A stretch of 64,000 nucleotides of DNA, from assembly GCF_004363805.1 (NCBI RefSeq), contig NZ_SNZP01000006.1:124001-188000 (forward strand), in the 5' to 3' direction. Position numbers and translations under genes: made by a program. Below the pieces are notes generated by a model. That model made no database searches and was not told where the DNA came from. It saw only the letters and a list, made by a program, of their open reading frames with translations. The stretch comes from Paludibacterium purpuratum. Its GTDB lineage: Bacteria > Pseudomonadota > Gammaproteobacteria > Burkholderiales > Chromobacteriaceae. Below, piece after piece: positions 44,272 to 57,178 of this stretch. Position 1 is the stretch's first letter, and each line of letters begins with the position of its first letter.

Positions 44272-45846
44272 GTGTTGCAAAAACAACGCCTGACTTTCGC
44301 CGCAGCGGCCCTCGGCGGCCTGTTCGTTCTTTATGGCGGCGCCACTTACTGGGCCGGCGTCAAAGCCGAAGAAACCCTGGAAGAACAACACCGCATGCTG
44401 GCCAGCCTGCCCTTGTTCAAGGTCAAGTCGCACACCTACGAACGCGGATGGTTCTCGTCGCAAGAAACCACCGAGCTGGTGTTCAACCGTCGACTGATCG
44501 GCCCCTACGAAGGCATGTTGCCGGACAATATCCGTCCGCTGCTTGGCTCGACCATCCGCTTCACCAACATCGTCAAGCACGGTCCGTTCCCTGGATTCTC
44601 CAGCTTCGATTTGCGTCCGGCCCGCGCGCTGGTGACCACGCAGTTCGATATGAGCGACAGCACCAGGAAGACCTTGGCGCTGTTCTTCGGCGACAAAGAG
44701 CCGATCACCGTGATCAACCGCCTGGGCTTCGGCGGCGGCGGCGAGCTCAAGGTCAACGTTCCGGCCTTCGATTACCAAGAGGCGCTGTCCGGCGTCAAGG
44801 TCAAATGGCAGGGCTTCAATCTGGCGGTCAACTACCAACAGGGCTTCAAGCAGTACCAGACCGAGGCCGACTCGCCCTCGTTCTCGCTCGAGGCCGCCAG
44901 CAAGGGCACCGTCCATTTCGATGGCGTGCGCTACGTATCCGACATTCGGCCGGGCGCCACCGGCGTCAAGCTCGGCACCAGCGAACTGACGGTCGGCAAC
45001 GTCCAGCTCAACTGGAAGGACAGCATTCCGTACAGCATCAAGCTCAACGACTTGGTCTACCTGCTGACCCGCATGCACGTCGGCGAATTCATCAATCCGT
45101 CCGGCGAGTTCAAGCCGTCTAGCGTCACGCTCAAGGGGCTGCGCTACCAGATCGTCACCTCGGAAGAAGAGCCGTACGTCGACTCGCGCGGCAAACTCGG
45201 CTTCGACACCTTCAGCTATAACGATCAGGTCTACGGCCCGATGCGGCTGGACGTCTCGGCCAACCATCTGCACGGCCCGACGCTGGTCAAGCTCGATCAG
45301 GCCATTTCGCAATTGCCGATCGAGGGCATGGATGCCGCCACGCTGCGCAAGAGCTACATCGACACCATCAAGAAATACGGTATCCCGCTGTTGGAAAACG
45401 ATCCGCGACTGGTGGTCAACGACTTCTACCTGAAGATGCCGAGCGGCGAGGCCACCCTCAAGGGGCAGTTGGCGCTCAAGGGTTTCCGCGAGACCGATCT
45501 GAAGGATCCGTTGCTGGTACTCAAGCGCGTCCAGGTGAACGCCGCTGTCGCACTGCCGCGCCTCACGCTGGAAAACCTGGTGGTCACCCAAGCGCGTAAT
45601 CTGTTCACGGTCGACCAGAGCGCCGAGGACCAGCCCAACTTGAACGAGATCGACGACCTGGCGAAGAATCTGCTCGACAGCCAGTTGTCGCAATGGACCG
45701 AACAAGGCTACATCCAGCTCGATAAGGGGCAGATCAGCACGCGCATCAACTACCAGAACGGCGAATTGCGTGTGCGCGACAAACGCGTGTCGCTGCCATG
45801 GGAAGAAAAAGACGTCCCAGAGGGATCCGCCGGCACAGGCCAATGA
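44272..45846 (+). CDS. DUF945 (YdgA-like) protein
   Basis: 524 aa if started at GTG 44272 (VLQKQRLTFAAAALGGLFVL); TTG 44275 and ATG 44215 are alternatives, none with a strong ribosome site. A signal anchor (about 8-28) is followed by a long beta-rich periplasmic region: HTYERGWFSSQETTELVFNR, NIVKHGPFPGFSSFDLRPAR and LRYQIVTSEEEPY are typical of DUF945. Function in this family is unknown; an envelope role is likely. Confidence 0.82.
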   Translation: MLQKQRLTFAAAALGGLFVLYGGATYWAGVKAEETLEEQHRMLASLPLFKVKSHTYERGWFSSQETTELVFNRRLIGPYEGMLPDNIRPLLGSTIRFTNIVKHGPFPGFSSFDLRPARALVTTQFDMSDSTRKTLALFFGDKEPITVINRLGFGGGGELKVNVPAFDYQEALSGVKVKWQGFNLAVNYQQGFKQYQTEADSPSFSLEAASKGTVHFDGVRYVSDIRPGATGVKLGTSELTVGNVQLNWKDSIPYSIKLNDLVYLLTRMHVGEFINPSGEFKPSSVTLKGLRYQIVTSEEEPYVDSRGKLGFDTFSYNDQVYGPMRLDVSANHLHGPTLVKLDQAISQLPIEGMDAATLRKSYIDTIKKYGIPLLENDPRLVVNDFYLKMPSGEATLKGQLALKGFRETDLKDPLLVLKRVQVNAAVALPRLTLENLVVTQARNLFTVDQSAEDQPNLNEIDDLAKNLLDSQLSQWTEQGYIQLDKGQISTRINYQNGELRVRDKRVSLPWEEKDVPEGSAGTGQ

Positions 45847-45864
45847 CTGCAGGCCAATGATCGA

Positions 45865-45880
45865 GGGGGCGCAAGCCCCC
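45865..45880 (+). other. GC-rich hairpin between DUF945 gene and nudJ
   Basis: Stem GGGGGC / GCCCCC with GCAA loop; the T-run after it is interrupted, so termination would be weak. Confidence 0.4.
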
Positions 45881-45902
45881 TTGTTGCTTTTGGGAGAACA
45901 CA

Positions 45903-46346
45903 ATGGAACGCTGGAAACCCCATGTCACCGTGGCGGCGGTCATCGAGCGCGACGGCCGTTTCCTGCTGGTTCGCGAACGCACGGCTGACGGCATCCGCTA
46001 CAACCAGCCGGCCGGCCACTTGGAGCATGGCGAAACGCTGATCGACGCCGTGGCGCGCGAGGCGCTGGAGGAAACCGGCTGGCAGGTCAAACCGCAAGCG
46101 CTGCTCGGCATCTACCAAGCGGAATCCCTCGACGGCACCATCACCTACCTGCGTTTCGCCTTTATTTGCCAGGCCGAGCGGGAACAGCCAAACCACCCCT
46201 TGGACGACGGCATTCTCGACACCCATTGGCTCACGCCGACGGAAGTCCGCGAGCGCGAGCTTCGCAGCCCCACCGTACTGCGCTGCATCGACGACTACCT
46301 GGCGGGCCAACGCTATCCGCTGTCGTTGATCCAGACGCTGGCTTGA
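45903..46346 (+). CDS. nudJ: Nudix hydrolase NudJ
   Basis: 147 aa. Nudix box GHLEHGETLIDAVAREALEE plus TGW; N-terminus KPHVTVAAVIERDGRFLLVR. Located directly upstream of mnmA as in E. coli (nudJ-mnmA), where it acts on HMP-PP (thiamin precursor) and nucleoside phosphates. GGGAG ribosome site upstream. Confidence 0.9.
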   Translation: MERWKPHVTVAAVIERDGRFLLVRERTADGIRYNQPAGHLEHGETLIDAVAREALEETGWQVKPQALLGIYQAESLDGTITYLRFAFICQAEREQPNHPLDDGILDTHWLTPTEVRERELRSPTVLRCIDDYLAGQRYPLSLIQTLA

Positions 46347-46350
46347 TCCT

Positions 46351-46379
46351 TTCCGGGTCAGCCCCCATCTTGGTATAAT
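46351..46379 (+). promoter_or_regulatory. Extended -10 promoter for mnmA
   Basis: TGGTATAAT (46371-46379; TGn extended -10), weak -35 TTCCGG at 46351-46356 with 17-base spacing. Predicted start about 33 bases before the GTG of mnmA. Confidence 0.55.
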
Positions 46380-46418
46380 GTTCGGTTTTTAAACGCATTC
46401 TTGCAGGAAGGATTTCCC

Positions 46419-47483
46419 GTGACGGGCAAAAAGCGCATTGTCGTCGGCATGTCGGGCGGCGTGGACTCATCGGTGACCGCCTGGCTGCTCAAACAGCAGG
46501 GCCACGAAGTCATCGGCGTCTTCATGCAGAACTGGGAAGACGACAACGATGGCGAATACTGCTCGATCAAACAGGATTCGCTCGATGCCCTGTCCGTCGC
46601 CGACATCGTCGGCATCGACATGGAGATCGTTAATTTCGCCAAAGAATACAAGGATCGCGTGTTCTCCTACTTCCTGGCGGAATACTCGGCTGGCCGCACC
46701 CCCAATCCGGATGTGCTGTGCAACGCCGAGATCAAATTCAAGGCCTTCCTCGACTATGCCATGCAGCTGGGCGCCGACTGCATCGCCACCGGCCACTACG
46801 CGCGCAAGCTCGAACGCGACGGCCGGCACTACCTGATGAAAGCGGTCGACGACACCAAGGATCAGAGCTACTTCCTCTACCGCCTCAAACAATCGCAGCT
46901 ATCCAAGGCACTGTTCCCGCTGGGCGATATTCGCAAAAGCGAAGTGCGCCGCCTGGCGACCGAGGCCAAGCTGCCGACCGCGGCCAAGAAGGACAGCACC
47001 GGCATCTGTTTCATCGGCGAGCGTCCGTTCCGCGAATTTCTGCAGCGCTACCTACCGACCCACCCCGGCGAAATGGTGACGCCGGAAGGCCGGATCATGG
47101 GTGAACACATGGGTTTGATGTACTACACGCTGGGCCAGCGCAAGGGACTGGGTATCGGCGGCCAAGGCGAACCGTGGTTCGTCGCCGGCAAGGACATCCC
47201 GGCCAACCGCCTGATCGTGGTGCAGGGTCACGATCACCCGTTGCTGTTGAAGCACACACTGAAAATGGCCGATCTGAGCTGGACGCTCGACGCCGCGCCA
47301 GACGCGGGCGACTACAGCGCCAAGAACCGCTACCGCATGCCCGACGCCGCCTGCACGCTCACACCGGTGCGCGACGGCGCCGCCGAACTGACCTTCCGCG
47401 ACGCGCAATGGGCGGTGACGCCCGGTCAGTCTGCAGTGCTGTACGACGGCGATATTTGCCTGGGCGGCGGGGTCATCGTATAA
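46419..47483 (+). CDS. mnmA: tRNA 2-thiouridylase MnmA
   Basis: 354 aa from GTG 46419, chosen because AGGAAGGA (46405-46412) lies 6 bases upstream; TTG 46401 is in frame but precedes the ribosome site. PP-loop [31 protein letters not shown], catalytic Cys in [11 protein letters not shown] and second Cys in [11 protein letters not shown]. Thiolates U34 of Lys, Glu and Gln tRNAs with sulfur from the Tus relay. Confidence 0.95.
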   Translation: MTGKKRIVVGMSGGVDSSVTAWLLKQQGHEVIGVFMQNWEDDNDGEYCSIKQDSLDALSVADIVGIDMEIVNFAKEYKDRVFSYFLAEYSAGRTPNPDVLCNAEIKFKAFLDYAMQLGADCIATGHYARKLERDGRHYLMKAVDDTKDQSYFLYRLKQSQLSKALFPLGDIRKSEVRRLATEAKLPTAAKKDSTGICFIGERPFREFLQRYLPTHPGEMVTPEGRIMGEHMGLMYYTLGQRKGLGIGGQGEPWFVAGKDIPANRLIVVQGHDHPLLLKHTLKMADLSWTLDAAPDAGDYSAKNRYRMPDAACTLTPVRDGAAELTFRDAQWAVTPGQSAVLYDGDICLGGGVIV

Positions 47484-47489
47484 GTCGGG

Positions 47490-47933
47490 CTAGGCCGAGG
47501 TCCTCGCCAGCTTCAACTTGCCCACCAGCCAGGTATGGTCGTAGCTGACGATTTCGAACGGATTCCCAAACGGGTCGACGAAGGAAATCGAACAGAAGAA
47601 ATGGTGATCGCACACCGAGTCGCGGGCGATGGTCACCCCCTCGCGACTCGTCACGCGCTCGCTAGCCAAGCGATCGATCCAATCCAGAAAATCTTGTCCG
47701 CTCACCACGAAGGCAATCGAGCCAGGCAGGCGGCTGGTCGCCTCCTCCTGGCTGACGGCAAACCGCACCGTGCCGCTCGGATTGGCCAGCATGGTCGTGG
47801 CATGCGGCTCGTCCTGCAGTTGACGGTAGCGCGGGTCGGGGTTGAGCCCCAATACCCGTTGGTACCAGGCGATCGCCTGGGCCGCGTCAGACACGCAAAT
47901 ATGGATGTGATCGATCTTCCCTAACGACAACAT
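47490..47933 (-). CDS. VOC-superfamily (glyoxalase/dioxygenase-like) protein
   Basis: 147 aa, one betaalphabetabetabeta pair arrangement: KIDHIHICVSDAAQAIAWYQ with the first metal His, later FVDPFGNPFEIVSYDH. Substrate unknown; some relatives are extradiol dioxygenases or resistance proteins. Converges on mnmA with 6 bases between. Confidence 0.85.
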   Translation of the reverse strand: MLSLGKIDHIHICVSDAAQAIAWYQRVLGLNPDPRYRQLQDEPHATTMLANPSGTVRFAVSQEEATSRLPGSIAFVVSGQDFLDWIDRLASERVTSREGVTIARDSVCDHHFFCSISFVDPFGNPFEIVSYDHTWLVGKLKLARTSA

Positions 47934-47984
47934 GCTGTTCCTTTATTTCTTTTCACTTTGCGCAACCGGGCACACCCTCGCCGG

Positions 47985-50801
<2,817 letters not shown>

Positions 50802-50923
50802 GCCTCACTCACAGGGTCGGAGAACCTGATAATATACCCGAGTTGTGGATGCCAACTCCACCCGCATCTTAGATGAGCATCAATTTTGTAATTCGAATAA
50901 CACGAGAACTGCCCCATTTACTC

Positions 50924-52285
50924 ATGAATCCGCTTGAACTTCGCGCCAGTCTCGGCCTCGCCGGCATTTACGCCCTGCGCATGCTCGGGATGTTCCTGAT
51001 CCTTCCCGTGTTCGCGCTCTACGCCAAGACCCTACCCGGCGCCGACAGCCCGACCTGGATCGGCATCGCTCTCGGCAGCTACGGCTTGACGCAGGCGCTG
51101 CTGCAATTGCCGTTCGGCATGTGGTCCGACCGCATCGGCCGTAAACGTGTGATCTATTTCGGCCTGATTCTGTTCGCGCTCGGTAGCTTTGTCGCCGCCG
51201 AAGCGCACAACATCGGCTGGCTGATCGCCGGCCGCGTCATCCAGGGCTCGGGCGCCGTTTCCGCCGCCGTGACCGCGCTATTGGCCGACCTGACGCGCGA
51301 GGAGAACCGCACCAAGGCGATGGCCATGATCGGTATGAGCATCGGCACCACCTTCGCCGTAAGCCTGGTCGTCGGCCCCTTGCTCGCACACTGGATCGGC
51401 GTCAACGGCATCTTCGCGCTCACTGGCGTGTTGACGTTGATGGCGCTCGTCGGCGTCAAATACATCATTCCCGACCCGGTGATCTCGCGCTTTCACTCCG
51501 ACACCGAAACCAACACCAGCCGCCTGATGGATGTTCTGAAAAACCCGCAGCTACTGCGGCTGAACTTCGGTATCTTCGCGCTGCACGGCGCGCAGATGGC
51601 GATGTTCGTGGTCATCCCGTTCGCGTTGATCAGCACCGGGCATCTCGACAAGCAGCATCACTGGCAAGTCTACCTGCCGGTCACCCTCGGCGGCTTCTTG
51701 CTGATGGTACCGGCCATCGTCTACGGCGAAACCCGGCATAAGCTCAAGCAGGTGTTCGTCGGCGCCGTGGCGCTGATGACCGTGGCGCAGTTGGGCATGG
51801 CTTTCGCACTGACCTCGTTTTGGTGGATCGTCGGCTGGCTCGGCGCCTATTTCATCGCCTTCAACATCCTGGAAGCGACTCTGCCGTCGATCATTTCCAA
51901 AATCGCTCCGGCCGATGCCAAGGGAACGGCGATTGGCGTGTATAATACCGCCCAATCTTTCGGCCTATTCCTAGGCGCCGCCGCCGGTGGGTTGCTATAT
52001 ACCCACTTCGGCAGCACCGGCGTATTCTGCTTCACCGGCCTGATGATGCTCAGTTGGCTGATCATGGCCATGACCATGGTGCCGCCTGAGCCGGTCAAGT
52101 CGATGATGTTCCACATCGGCGAGAACTGGCGCGGCAATCCGCGCGAGCTGTCGCGCATGCTGGCATTGCAGCGCGGGGTCAAGGAAGCGGTCGTCATGCT
52201 GGAAGAACGCGTGGCCTACCTCAAGGTGTCCCAAAAGGACTGGGACGAAGCCTCGGTACAACAATTGATTCAGGAGACCAACTAA
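50924..52285 (+). CDS. MFS transporter upstream of ssb
   Basis: 453 aa from ATG 50924 (MNPLELRASLGLAGIYALRM); an earlier in-frame start at 50873 was not used. Twelve membrane segments; motif A-like GMWSDRIGRKRVIYFGLILF in the loop between segments 2 and 3. C-terminal soluble region about 390-453 (ENWRGNPRELSRMLALQRGV...) resembles YajR-type MFS proteins with a cytoplasmic tail. Substrate unknown. Ends at the base before the ssb start; uvrA-MFS-ssb neighbourhood is common in betaproteobacteria. Confidence 0.88.
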   Translation: MNPLELRASLGLAGIYALRMLGMFLILPVFALYAKTLPGADSPTWIGIALGSYGLTQALLQLPFGMWSDRIGRKRVIYFGLILFALGSFVAAEAHNIGWLIAGRVIQGSGAVSAAVTALLADLTREENRTKAMAMIGMSIGTTFAVSLVVGPLLAHWIGVNGIFALTGVLTLMALVGVKYIIPDPVISRFHSDTETNTSRLMDVLKNPQLLRLNFGIFALHGAQMAMFVVIPFALISTGHLDKQHHWQVYLPVTLGGFLLMVPAIVYGETRHKLKQVFVGAVALMTVAQLGMAFALTSFWWIVGWLGAYFIAFNILEATLPSIISKIAPADAKGTAIGVYNTAQSFGLFLGAAAGGLLYTHFGSTGVFCFTGLMMLSWLIMAMTMVPPEPVKSMMFHIGENWRGNPRELSRMLALQRGVKEAVVMLEERVAYLKVSQKDWDEASVQQLIQETN

Positions 52286-52786
52286 ATGGCGTCCGTCAAC
52301 AAAGTCATTCTCGTCGGCAATCTCGGCCGCGACCCGGAAGTGCGCTACATGCCGTCCGGCGACGCGATCGCCACGCTGTCCATCGCCACCACCGATAGCT
52401 GGATGGACAAGCAGTCCGGCCAACGCCAGGAACAGACCGAATGGCACCGTGTGGTGTTTTTCGGCAAGACCGCCGAAGTCGCCGCGCAATACCTGAAGAA
52501 GGGTTCGCAAGTTTACGTCGAAGGCTCGATCCGTACCCGCAAGTGGCAGGACAAGGAAACCGGCCAGGATCGCTTCAGCACCGAAATCCGCGGCGACCGC
52601 ATGCAGATGCTGGGCGGCAAGAGCGGTGGCGGCGGCAGCGCCCCGATGGATGGCGGCGACGACTACGGCTATCAAGGCGGCCGCAACGATGCCCCGCCGC
52701 CTGCCGCCGCGCCGGCAGCACCGCGCCGTCAGGAATCGCGCCCGGCACCGAAACTGGACGATATCGACGACGATATTCCGTTCTGA
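52286..52786 (+). CDS. ssb: Single-stranded DNA-binding protein
   Basis: 166 aa. OB-fold start [40 protein letters not shown] and [20 protein letters not shown]; Gly/Pro-rich linker; acidic tip DDIDDDIPF that recruits partner proteins. Full length and typical. Followed by a strong terminator. Confidence 0.97.
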   Translation: MASVNKVILVGNLGRDPEVRYMPSGDAIATLSIATTDSWMDKQSGQRQEQTEWHRVVFFGKTAEVAAQYLKKGSQVYVEGSIRTRKWQDKETGQDRFSTEIRGDRMQMLGGKSGGGGSAPMDGGDDYGYQGGRNDAPPPAAAPAAPRRQESRPAPKLDDIDDDIPF

Positions 52787-52806
52787 CCCGGAAGTTATTA
52801 CAACGT

Positions 52807-52841
52807 AAAAACCCCAGCCATTGGTTTGGCTGGGGTTTTTT
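52807..52841. terminator. Intrinsic terminator after ssb
   Basis: Stem AAAACCCCAGCC / GGCTGGGGTTTT (52807-52818, about 52828-52839) with T-tract; mirror A-run allows use on both strands. Confidence 0.88.
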
Positions 52842-52993
52842 GTATTTCGCGAATAAGGCCAGCGATCCATTTTGCCGGCCATCCGGGTCTGATCACGATC
52901 ACTGCTTAACGGGAGTGAACAAGAAATACTTTCGACTCGATCGTATCGAAATCTCCGATAGCGATTTCTTGAAAAACGAGATCGGTCGCGATC

Positions 52994-54529
52994 TCATTTC
53001 GGCAATGGCTGTCCGCTGTGATCATCCCGCTTCGCCAGCCAAATCAGTGCGGCGCCGGCGACGAAGGAAAAGCCAAGCAGCCACACGACGTGGTTGGTCG
53101 CCAACGTGACCGCCTGGTCTTGCAACAGGCGATCGAGCACGCCGCGCTGGCTATCCGGATTGCTATCCCCAGCCAGCCACTGCGGCTGCAGCCGTCCCGC
53201 CAGGGAGGCGCGAATGGCGGTGGTGTCGCTTTCCCAGAGCGTACCCAGCACCGACGCGGCCAAAGCGGCGGAAAAGGTGCGGACAAAGCTATTCAACCCG
53301 GCGGCCGAGGCGACCTCGTGTGGTTCGACACTGGAGAGCGATAGCGAGGTGAGCGGCACCACGAAAAATGGCATGCCCAGGCCGGCGAGCATGATCGGCA
53401 ACGCGATGTGCCAATAGTCCATCTGGGGCGTGGCGGCCGCCCGGGCGAAAATCGTCACCGCCGCCACCCAGGCCACCCCGCCGGAAACCAGCCAGCGGCG
53501 GTCGACCACGGCGACGATGCGCGGCATCAGCGGCGCCATGACCAGAGAGAAAATACTGCCCCACGCCGTCGCGCGCCCGGCCCAGGTGGCGGTGTAGCCC
53601 ATGCTGGTCTGCAGCCACAGAGGCACGATCACGTTGACGCCGAAAAAGGCGCCGAAGACCGCGCAGAGCGTGACGGTGGCAATGGCGAAGTTGCGGTGGC
53701 GGAAAACATGCAGGTTGATGATCGGCATCGGTTCCGTCAGCTCCCAGATCAGAAAGGCCAGAAAGCCGATGGCGGCGGCGATGGCCAAGGCGCAGATCAG
53801 GGCGGAGGCGAACCAGTTATGATCCTTGCCCAGATCCAGCATGATTTGCAGCGGCGCAACCCAGGCGACGAGCAAGCCGAAGCCGACGACATCGACTGTC
53901 CGCCGTTGGCTCGGCGTTTCGTAACGGCGCAGCGTCTTGGCGATGAGCACGGCCCCGGCGAGGCCGATCGGCACAGTGATGTAGAACAGCCAGGGCCAGG
54001 AAAGCTGGTCGCAGATCCAGCCGCCGACCATCGGCCCGGCGATGGGGGCGAGCGTGGCCGTCATGGCGAACAGGGTCATGGCGGTGTTCAGCTTGTTGCG
54101 CGGAAAAATCTGCCGTAGCAGCGTTTGCGCCATCGGAATCATCGGCCCGCCGGACAGGCCCTGCAGCACGCGGGCGCCCACCAGCATCGGCAACGACACG
54201 GACAGGCCGCAGAGCGCCGAGAAGACGGCAAAGCAGGTCATCGCGGTCACCAGCACGCGCACCGGCCCGAAACGGGCGGCAAGCCATCCCGCCAGCGGCA
54301 CGGCAATGGCTTCCGCGACACTATAGGCGGTAATCACCCAGATGCCTTGCGTCGGCGAAACGCCCAGGGCGCCGGCGATATGCGGCAATGAAACATTGGC
54401 GATGGTCATATCCATCACCGCGATAAAGTTGGCCATTGCAAGCAAGCAGGCCGCGGCCCAGAGTGCCAAGCCCTGCAGACTGCCGGCAGTCTCGTCTCGA
54501 GGCGTGTGGGCGGGCATGGCGGGCCTCAT
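52994..54529 (-). CDS. EmrB-type MFS drug efflux transporter (DHA2 family)
   Basis: 511 aa from ATG 54529 (MRPAMPAHTPRDETAGSLQG), ATGA-coupled to the emrA-like gene. Fourteen membrane segments; NFIAVMDMTIANVSLPHIAG and WVITAYSVAEAIAVPLAGWL are the DHA2/EmrB signature, and GARVLQGLSGGPMIPMAQTL the motif C/antiporter region. A proton-driven exporter for hydrophobic drugs. A frame extending to 55192 reads the upstream gene out of phase. Confidence 0.93.
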   Translation of the reverse strand: MRPAMPAHTPRDETAGSLQGLALWAAACLLAMANFIAVMDMTIANVSLPHIAGALGVSPTQGIWVITAYSVAEAIAVPLAGWLAARFGPVRVLVTAMTCFAVFSALCGLSVSLPMLVGARVLQGLSGGPMIPMAQTLLRQIFPRNKLNTAMTLFAMTATLAPIAGPMVGGWICDQLSWPWLFYITVPIGLAGAVLIAKTLRRYETPSQRRTVDVVGFGLLVAWVAPLQIMLDLGKDHNWFASALICALAIAAAIGFLAFLIWELTEPMPIINLHVFRHRNFAIATVTLCAVFGAFFGVNVIVPLWLQTSMGYTATWAGRATAWGSIFSLVMAPLMPRIVAVVDRRWLVSGGVAWVAAVTIFARAAATPQMDYWHIALPIMLAGLGMPFFVVPLTSLSLSSVEPHEVASAAGLNSFVRTFSAALAASVLGTLWESDTTAIRASLAGRLQPQWLAGDSNPDSQRGVLDRLLQDQAVTLATNHVVWLLGFSFVAGAALIWLAKRDDHSGQPLPK

Positions 54530-55659
54530 GAGCGCGAATCGATCGCGGCGGTCATCGACAGGCCGACCTGCAACGGATGGGCGGCGAGCTCCCCCACCTC
54601 TAGGCGGATACGCACTGGCAAGCGCTGCACGACTTTGATCCAGTTGCCGGTGGCGTTCTGCGCCGGAATGACGGCGAACACGGCGCCGGTGCCGCCGCTG
54701 AAGCCCTCGACATACCCGTGATAGCGCACCGCGGAGCCGTAGCGGTCCGAAGTCAGCAGCACCGATTGGCCGACATGGACGCGCGCCAGCTGCCCTTCCA
54801 TGAAATTGGCATCGACGTGGACTTGGCGCGACGGCACCACGTTGAGCAACAGGTTGCCCGCCTGCACGTATTGCCCGGGCTGGACTTGCCGCCGGGCGAC
54901 AACGCCGTCCACCGGCGCACGGATCACCGTGCGCGCCAGATCGAGCTGTGCCTTTTGCCAGTGCGCGCGCGCCAACAGCACCTCTGGGTTGTCGTCGGCC
55001 GAAGCGTGGTCGATGAGGGTGGCATTGGCCTGACGCGTGCCCACGGCGGCCGAGTAGGTCGCGTCGGCCTGTTTGGCGACAGCGCGCGCGGCGGTCAGGT
55101 TGGTTTGCGCGGTCACCATGGCGCTTTGGCTCTTGGCCAACTCTTCCACCGAGACCGCGCCCGTGGCGGCCAGCGCCTGGCGGCGTTGCCACTCGGCCGT
55201 TGCCCGCTGCGCATCCGATTGCGCCGCGGCCAGTTGCGCCACGGCGCGCCGCACTTCCGATTGGCGCGCCAGGGTTTGCGCCGCCAGCGAACTGTCGGTG
55301 GCCTGATAGCCCCTCACCCGACGCTTGGCTTGCTCCAGTTCCGCCGCCGCCGCTTCCACGGCGATACGCGCATCGCTATCGTCCAGCAGCGCCAGCACGT
55401 CGGAAGCTTTGACCACTTGCGTATCCTCCACCGGCACAGTCTTGACCACGCCGGCGGTTTGCGCCGTCACCTGGGCGATGTCCGCTGCGACATAGGCGTC
55501 GTCGGTGCCGACGTAGCGCGAGCCGACCAGACGCCAGTAGCCGTAGCCGGCTGCCGCGCCCAGCGCGACCGTGGCCGCCAGGGCGAGAAACAGTTTCTTG
55601 CGCAGCGCCTTCATGGCCGTGCCATCTTGCGGCGCCGTCGTTGGGTGTTCCTGAGGCAT
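54526..55659 (-). CDS. EmrA-type membrane fusion protein
   Basis: 377 aa from ATG 55659 with AAGGAGC upstream. One N-terminal membrane anchor (about 29-49, LFLALAATVALGAAAGYGYW), RYVGTDDAYVAADIAQVTAQ lipoyl start, a long coiled coil, and VIRAPVDGVVARRQVQPGQY plus YVQAGNLLLNVVPSRQVHVD in the barrel. Bridges EmrB to the outer-membrane channel. Confidence 0.93.
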   Translation of the reverse strand: MPQEHPTTAPQDGTAMKALRKKLFLALAATVALGAAAGYGYWRLVGSRYVGTDDAYVAADIAQVTAQTAGVVKTVPVEDTQVVKASDVLALLDDSDARIAVEAAAAELEQAKRRVRGYQATDSSLAAQTLARQSEVRRAVAQLAAAQSDAQRATAEWQRRQALAATGAVSVEELAKSQSAMVTAQTNLTAARAVAKQADATYSAAVGTRQANATLIDHASADDNPEVLLARAHWQKAQLDLARTVIRAPVDGVVARRQVQPGQYVQAGNLLLNVVPSRQVHVDANFMEGQLARVHVGQSVLLTSDRYGSAVRYHGYVEGFSGGTGAVFAVIPAQNATGNWIKVVQRLPVRIRLEVGELAAHPLQVGLSMTAAIDSRS

Positions 55660-55741
55660 GAGAAGCTCCTTTCCGTGTGCCGAGGGCACACCGATCCCGC
55701 TTTGCCGCGCGTGGCGGCAAAGTGGTCATCAATTTTTGGGA

Positions 55742-57178
55742 TTAGTTCGGCGTCGCCGGGTCGGCGTAGCCGCCGCCGAGTGCCTTTTGCAAGGCGATGT
55801 CCAATTTCAGCGCCACCGCTTCCTGCTGCGCGAGGTCGCGCTCGCTGTCGATGGCGTCCTGTTCGCTGGCGAGCACATCCAGATAGGCGTCGATGCCCAG
55901 CGCGAAGCGCTGCCGGGCGATATCGCGCGCGGCAGCCGTGGCGTTTCGCGCGGCCTGCCGTTGCGCAAGAATCCGCTGATGCGCGTTGATCTCCGCGCCC
56001 ACGTCGGCGATCACGCGCAACGCCTGCGCCACGCAGCGGTCGTAGTCCGCCACCGACTCGGCATACGACGCCTCCGCATCGCGCAGCTGAGCGCGCAATC
56101 CGTCGCGATCGAATAGCGGCAACGACACGGCGGGACCATAGCTGGCGGTCAGCGACCCGCGCTGGGTCAACACGTTCAAGCCGACCGACTGCAAGCCAAG
56201 CAGGCCCGACAGGCTGATATCGGGATAGAACGCGGCTTGGCGCTCGTCGATGTGCTGTCGGTGTGCCACCACCCTCAGCCTGGCGGCCGTCAGGTCGGGA
56301 CGCCGTCCGATCAGGTTCAGCGTGACCTGCGACGGTAACGCGTAGGCAACCAGCATGCGGGCCGAGGGGCGCCGTATCGCCTGCCCGCGGTCTGGCCCGG
56401 CACCCATCAGGGCGGCAATCTGATGCTGGGTTTCGGCGATGCCGGCATCGATGCGCGCCGTCTCCGCCTCGGCTTGCGCCAGGCGATTTTGCGTTTGCAG
56501 CATCGCCACCTGGTTATCCATGCCGGCAGAGACACGTTGCCGTTGCAGGGCCTCTTGTTGTGTCAGCACGCGAGTGCTTTGCTGTTGCGCGTCGCGCTCG
56601 GCGAAACGCTGAGCCAGATCGGCATAAGCGCTGACGATGGCGGAGGACAGGGTCAGGCTGGCCTGGGCGACTTCCGCCCGCCGCGCCTCGCGTTCGCTGA
56701 TGGCTTGCGCCAGTTGCGCACGCTGCCGGCCCCAGAAGTCGAGCTCCCAGCGGAAGTCCAGCGTGGCCTCCCCGGCGTGTTGCCAGTTGCCTGGCCGCGA
56801 GGCTGGCATATTGACGCTGGCCTTCTCGGCGCTGACGTCGGCGTTGGCGGTGACGCTGGGGTGCTGATCGGCGGCCGTCTGTCCGGCGATGGCGGCGGCT
56901 TGCGTTAGGCGGGCACGGGCGGCGGCGATATCCGGCGCATTGGCCAGCGCTTCGTCGATCAGGCCATCGAGCTGCGGATCGCCATAGCGGGTCCACCAGC
57001 GCGCACCGGGCCAGGATGAGGGCGTCGAGAGCAGGCTTTGCGTCGAGGCATAGCTGTCGACCGCCTTGGGCACGGGCAATGTCGCCGTCGCCGCCATCGT
57101 CTGGTTCAGTCCGATCGTACCGAGGCCGGCCCAGAGCAAACCGAGGATCCAGCGTCGTGGCGAGCGTGCGTCGATCAT
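55742..57178 (-). CDS. NodT-family outer-membrane efflux channel
   Basis: 478 aa. Signal peptide (about 1-30, WILGLLWAGLGTIGLNQTMA) without a clear lipobox. WWTRYGDPQLDGLIDEALAN opens the TolC/NodT helical barrel; the repeat structure (SQVTLNLIGRRPDLTAARLR, then FYPDISLSGLLGLQSVGLN) is diagnostic. Completes the tripartite pump with the EmrA/EmrB-type proteins. Start overlaps the end of the tetR-like gene. Confidence 0.92.
   Translation of the reverse strand: MIDARSPRRWILGLLWAGLGTIGLNQTMAATATLPVPKAVDSYASTQSLLSTPSSWPGARWWTRYGDPQLDGLIDEALANAPDIAAARARLTQAAAIAGQTAADQHPSVTANADVSAEKASVNMPASRPGNWQHAGEATLDFRWELDFWGRQRAQLAQAISEREARRAEVAQASLTLSSAIVSAYADLAQRFAERDAQQQSTRVLTQQEALQRQRVSAGMDNQVAMLQTQNRLAQAEAETARIDAGIAETQHQIAALMGAGPDRGQAIRRPSARMLVAYALPSQVTLNLIGRRPDLTAARLRVVAHRQHIDERQAAFYPDISLSGLLGLQSVGLNVLTQRGSLTASYGPAVSLPLFDRDGLRAQLRDAEASYAESVADYDRCVAQALRVIADVGAEINAHQRILAQRQAARNATAAARDIARQRFALGIDAYLDVLASEQDAIDSERDLAQQEAVALKLDIALQKALGGGYADPATPN

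Noticed and set aside
52994-55192. 732-codon single frame suggesting a fusion before the EmrB-type gene
   Set aside because: The first 221 codons lie out of frame over the EmrA-type gene; EmrB begins at ATG 54529 with ATGA coupling.
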